From Tenacibaculum pelagium (GTDB lineage: Bacteria; Bacteroidota; Bacteroidia; Flavobacteriales; Flavobacteriaceae): 64,000 nucleotides of DNA. Position numbers and translations under genes: made by a program. The notes under the pieces were generated by a model. That model made no database searches. It was not told the DNA's origin and saw only the letters and a program-made list of their open reading frames with translations. The DNA lies in contig NZ_JACGLS010000001.1 in assembly GCF_014062345.1 (NCBI RefSeq), positions 248,001-312,000 on the forward strand, given 5' to 3'. This document shows, piece by piece, positions 61,087 through 64,000 of the stretch (positions are counted from its first letter, which is position 1; each line of letters begins with the position of its first letter).

Positions 61087-61410
61087 ATGTTTGGAGATAT
61101 TTCGGGTATGATGGGGAAATTACAAGAAGCCCAACAAAAAGTTGAAGAAACAAAAAAACGTTTAAATACTGTTTTAATTGATGAATCATCAGCTGGTGGA
61201 AAAATAAAAATTACAGTAACCGCTAATAGAGAAATTAAAGCTATTAACATAGATGAATCTTTATTAGAAGATAAAGAGGAATTAGAAGACTACTTAATTT
61301 TAACTTTAAACAAAGCTTTACAAAGAGCTGGTGAAATTAACGAACAAGAGTTAGCAGTAGCGGCCAAAGCTGGAATGCCAAATATTCCTGGAATGGATAT
61401 GTTTAAATAA
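61087..61410 (+). CDS. ybaB: YbaB/EbfC nucleoid-associated protein
   Basis: A 107-residue protein of the YbaB/EbfC family that binds DNA as a dimer and helps organise the nucleoid. The helix [20 protein letters not shown] precedes the strand-rich [20 protein letters not shown], and the end [14 protein letters not shown] is typical. It is the first gene of an operon with the DUF2752 and CCC-motif genes, with gaps of five and six bases. Confidence 0.92.
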   Translation: MFGDISGMMGKLQEAQQKVEETKKRLNTVLIDESSAGGKIKITVTANREIKAINIDESLLEDKEELEDYLILTLNKALQRAGEINEQELAVAAKAGMPNIPGMDMFK

Positions 61411-61415
61411 CCAGT

Positions 61416-61709
61416 ATGTATATACAATTAGAAGACTATATGTTGCCTTGTTTAAATAAGAAACTCTTTGGAGTTGACTGTTTAGGTTGTGGTATGCAAA
61501 GAGCTTTAAATTTACTAATACATCGTGAGTTTATAGCCGCTTTTAAAATGTATCCTGCTATATATACACTGCTTTTATTAGCTCTTATTATCATTATAAA
61601 TTTCTTTTATAAAATAAAGTTCGCTCAAAAAATAATTTCTATTTTAGCTATAATTAACGTACTTATTATTGTAATAAGTTATGTTATAAAAATGAATCAA
61701 TTAATTTAA
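61416..61709 (+). CDS. DUF2752 membrane protein
   Basis: A 97-residue membrane protein of the DUF2752 family. The cysteine-rich N-terminus (MLPCLNKKLFGVDCLGCGMQ) with CxGCG is the family hallmark, and two or three membrane segments follow (about residues 32-50, 52-65 and 72-92). Family function is unknown. The start used is ATG 61416; an ATG at 61440 is possible but would remove an N-terminal part seen in related proteins. Confidence 0.8.
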   Translation: MYIQLEDYMLPCLNKKLFGVDCLGCGMQRALNLLIHREFIAAFKMYPAIYTLLLLALIIIINFFYKIKFAQKIISILAIINVLIIVISYVIKMNQLI

Positions 61710-61715
61710 AAAACT

Positions 61716-62045
61716 ATGGAAAAAGAGCAATTACCAAATTCAACAATTATAATTATTTTAGGGGTACTATCTATTTTAGGTTCTTGCTGTTTTGGTGGAG
61801 CTCTTGGTTTAATTATGGGAATTACAGCTTTAATTTTAGCTAAAAAGGCAAAAAACACTTATAATGAAACCCCTGAGCTTTACGAAGGATTAAGTAATGT
61901 AAACACAGGTAAGATTTTAGCTATTATTGGTATCATTTTGAGCCTTATTATTATTGCTATGGTGATTTTTATTGGAATGTATTTTGGATGGGACGTAATT
62001 AGTAATCCAGAGTTATTAAACGAGCGATTAGAAGATATGCAATAA
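61716..62045 (+). CDS. CCC-motif membrane protein
   Basis: A 109-residue protein with two membrane segments (about residues 10-40 and 62-90) and a Cys pair in LGSCCFGGALGLIMG. The pattern is that of the small 'CCC motif' or DUF4190-like membrane proteins of Bacteroidota; here the motif reads SCC in place of CCC. A short cytoplasmic loop with lysines (AKKAKNTYNET) lies between the helices. Function is unknown. It completes the ybaB operon. Confidence 0.72.
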   Translation: MEKEQLPNSTIIIILGVLSILGSCCFGGALGLIMGITALILAKKAKNTYNETPELYEGLSNVNTGKILAIIGIILSLIIIAMVIFIGMYFGWDVISNPELLNERLEDMQ

Positions 62046-62225
62046 TAAATTATTGGATAATACCTGTTTTACATTTATTTACAACTGCTATTTTACTGAA
62101 AATTAACCTACTGAATCTTCCGCTTAAAAATCGTTAATAAAAAGGATAAAAAAAATAACTCTTCAATTATTATATCCTCTATTTTAGTCCTCTTTTTATT
62201 CAAATTTAGGGGACAAGAATAAATC

Positions 62226-64000
62226 ATGAACAACGAAAAAAACTGGTTGCAATACTATAAAAATAGTTTATCAGATAGTGAAAATTTAGCTATCGATATT
62301 TCTAAAATTAAAAACTTATTTTATCAACAATCATCTGATTTAAGCAATGCACTTATTAACACTAAACAAGCTAATGAATTATTAGATGTTGAAGAACGAA
62401 GAATAAATCGTTTAAAAGGAATTACTAAAAAAGATAGTAATAAGTGGCATAAAGTAGAAGAAACCAAAATACTAATTGCACCTTTTTATTTAGAATATCA
62501 AACAGACAATACTAAGTTTAAACAACGTACTATTCATCCTTTTTGGTTAACAGCTGTTGTAAATCGTTCTGGGCAATTATCTGCTCCGAAAGATTTATTC
62601 CCACTTATTGTTCGCAATTACTTAACTCCGATTGCTGATGTTAAAAACGACTTTATTTTTTCATCTATCGACACCATTTTAAACGCGAAAGAATTAGAAA
62701 CTCCTTTTGCTCAATATGAAGATGAAACCATTTCTTGGGATGTGTATTGGAATTATATAAACGAAATATTTTCTGCAATAACCCATAATAGCATCTATCA
62801 TTATCGTGCAGAACGATACACTACAAAACATCAATTAACTTATTTTGCAATAAGTTCTAAAATATCTACCGCAAAAAGTATTCTTTTCTTATATGAAAAT
62901 CTATTAAAAAACGAAGAGGAACTACCTGTGCTTTCTAAAGTTATTAATCCACATACAAGAGAACGAAAAAATGCTATTACTGACAATGGTTTTTTAAGAA
63001 ATAATCATTTGCATTTAGGGCAGATGTCTAACGAGTTCCCGTTATCTATCAGTCAACGTAAAACTTTACTATCATACTTAACTGCAGAAGAAAATGCAGT
63101 AACTGCTGTAAACGGACCACCAGGAACCGGAAAAACAACCTTATTACAAAGTTTAGTAGCTACCGAATTTGTAAAAGCAGCTATTAAAGGAGAAGATGCT
63201 CCAGTAATTTTAGCTTGCTCAAACAACAATCAGGCGGTTACCAATATTATTGATAGTTTTATCAATTCTAAAAGTTCTATGGAAGGCTTATCAGAGCGAT
63301 GGATTCCTGATTTTAACGGATACGCTACTTACCTCCCCTCAAATTCTAAAAACACTAAAAAATTAAAAGACATTAATTTTTTAAAAGGAAATTTATTTGG
63401 TCATGAAGGTACTTTATGTGATTTAGAAGATGAAAAATACGTACAAGAGGCAGAATATTATTTTCTAACCAACTACTGTAACTACTTCAATACAGAAACA
63501 AATTCTTTAGAAGGTGTTTGTGAAGATTTACAAGAAAAAATTATTGAGATAGAAAATACTTTAATTGATGGAGTAAATTATTCTACCAATTATATTAATT
63601 CTATTAATTCTATTAATAAAATCCTTTTAAAAGAAAGTGATTATATTAAAAAAGATGCTTTTAAAATTGGTAATCTAAAAGAGTGGAGAACCATACTTAC
63701 AAACTTAAAAGCATCCATAAAAAAAATAGATTTTATAGAGCAAGTAAAGAAATATTTTAAAGTTAATTCTCTTACAAATATTGATAATCCAAATTGGATT
63801 TTTAAAATTACTGAAGAAGCCATTTCTAACGAAGAAAAAACCGCTTCTTTTATAAAAAAATGTCTTGCTGATTTAAACTTAGCCTTACAATCAAACTTAC
63901 AATTAAAAAACTGGAAGTTTGAAAATAACATTAAAGGATTCCCTTTCGCATCAGAAGAACAAATGTGGAAGTATGAGTATGAAAAAATAAACTCTAACGA
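62226..64000 (+). CDS. Large P-loop (SF1 helicase-like) protein, 5' part
   Basis: The frame opens at ATG 62226 and has no stop to the window edge, giving 591 codons of a longer protein. Residues 1-280 are helical and unlike named domains (DNSNxx-poor, with NEKNWLQYYKNSLSDSENLA at the start). At about residue 297 is Walker A, NGPPGTGKTTLLQSLVATEF, followed by VILACSNNNQAVTNIIDSF, the motif Ia of superfamily 1 helicases of the Dna2/NAM7-like group. A long helical insertion follows to the edge. Motifs II-VI would lie right of the window. A role in RNA or DNA processing or phage defence is possible, but the visible part does not decide. Confidence 0.75.
   Translation, partial: MNNEKNWLQYYKNSLSDSENLAIDISKIKNLFYQQSSDLSNALINTKQANELLDVEERRINRLKGITKKDSNKWHKVEETKILIAPFYLEYQTDNTKFKQRTIHPFWLTAVVNRSGQLSAPKDLFPLIVRNYLTPIADVKNDFIFSSIDTILNAKELETPFAQYEDETISWDVYWNYINEIFSAITHNSIYHYRAERYTTKHQLTYFAISSKISTAKSILFLYENLLKNEEELPVLSKVINPHTRERKNAITDNGFLRNNHLHLGQMSNEFPLSISQRKTLLSYLTAEENAVTAVNGPPGTGKTTLLQSLVATEFVKAAIKGEDAPVILACSNNNQAVTNIIDSFINSKSSMEGLSERWIPDFNGYATYLPSNSKNTKKLKDINFLKGNLFGHEGTLCDLEDEKYVQEAEYYFLTNYCNYFNTETNSLEGVCEDLQEKIIEIENTLIDGVNYSTNYINSINSINKILLKESDYIKKDAFKIGNLKEWRTILTNLKASIKKIDFIEQVKKYFKVNSLTNIDNPNWIFKITEEAISNEEKTASFIKKCLADLNLALQSNLQLKNWKFENNIKGFPFASEEQMWKYEYEKINSN

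Noticed and set aside
62189-62216. GTCCTC/GGGGAC stem ahead of the large P-loop gene as a riboswitch or attenuator
   Set aside because: Six base pairs with one G.U and a 16-base loop are not enough to support a regulatory RNA.
1-64000. CRISPR array, tRNA, rRNA or insertion sequence
   Set aside because: No regularly spaced repeats, no cloverleaf-like GC-rich segments in the gaps and no transposase gene were found on reading through.

Overview
This AT-rich window (roughly two thirds A+T, TAA-dominated stops, almost no Shine-Dalgarno sequences, many TAnnTTTG -7 promoter elements) is chromosomal DNA of a marine-type member of the Flavobacteriaceae (Bacteroidota), probably close to Tenacibaculum or Polaribacter. 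The placement rests on gene content (PorX of the type IX secretion system, DUF4252/ECF-sigma operon, DUF5606, DUF4199, DUF3667, CCC-motif membrane protein) and on the promoter type. No IS element, tRNA, rRNA or CRISPR array was seen.

Layout. 1-3.1 kb: end of porX, a DUF1287 protein, tsaE, alanine dehydrogenase and a DUF4258 protein. 3.1-8.3 kb: recQ and a YdeI-like gene on the minus strand; then a 5' relic of the sugar-phosphate isomerase gene kdsD, followed by tatC, an AhpD-like protein and lptB. 8.3-17.6 kb: an APC permease/MscS/YihY operon, pssA, an esterase, a DUF4105 protein, aroQ, two small outer-membrane beta-barrels and xerD. 17.6 kb: the SRP RNA gene (ffs) on the minus strand. 17.9-25 kb: DUF4199, a glycosyltransferase, a phosphohexomutase, an MsbA-like exporter, then cca and tsaC. 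25-32.3 kb: a surface-glycan locus with a Stealth sugar-phosphate transferase, pseB-pseC-pseF-(double GNAT)-pseI for CMP-pseudaminic acid, and a divergent protein with a DDG sialyltransferase-like motif; pseG is not present in the window. 32.3-38 kb: dapD, ruvX, def, DUF5606, mazG, an SDR, DUF3667 and an AlkB-like dioxygenase. 38-44 kb: a lipoprotein, an M1 aminopeptidase, and an ECF sigma/anti-sigma/DUF4252/DUF4252 operon. 44-55 kb: an S41 protease-like lipoprotein, DUF72, patatin, an Asp-box lipoprotein, two amidohydrolase-fold proteins, a TrmH methyltransferase and a TlpA-like lipoprotein. 55-64 kb: an unrecognised secreted protein, a topB 5' relic, GlcG-like, AraC, a cysteine synthase-like enzyme, an S9 oligopeptidase whose lipoprotein signal is cut off by an in-frame stop, ybaB, DUF2752, a CCC-motif protein and the first 591 codons of a large P-loop (helicase-like) protein.

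Most of the window is ordinary core genome. The parts that stand out are the pseudaminic acid locus with its missing hydrolase and a candidate transferase; two genes reduced to their first 30-45 codons (kdsD and topB); the nonsense codon between lipobox and enzyme in the S9 peptidase; an amidohydrolase pair in which only one of three domains keeps the HxH metal motif; a 58-60 bp intergenic repeat present twice; and promoter positions that correct several start codons (ruvX, trmH-like, tsaE) and suggest leaderless mRNAs.
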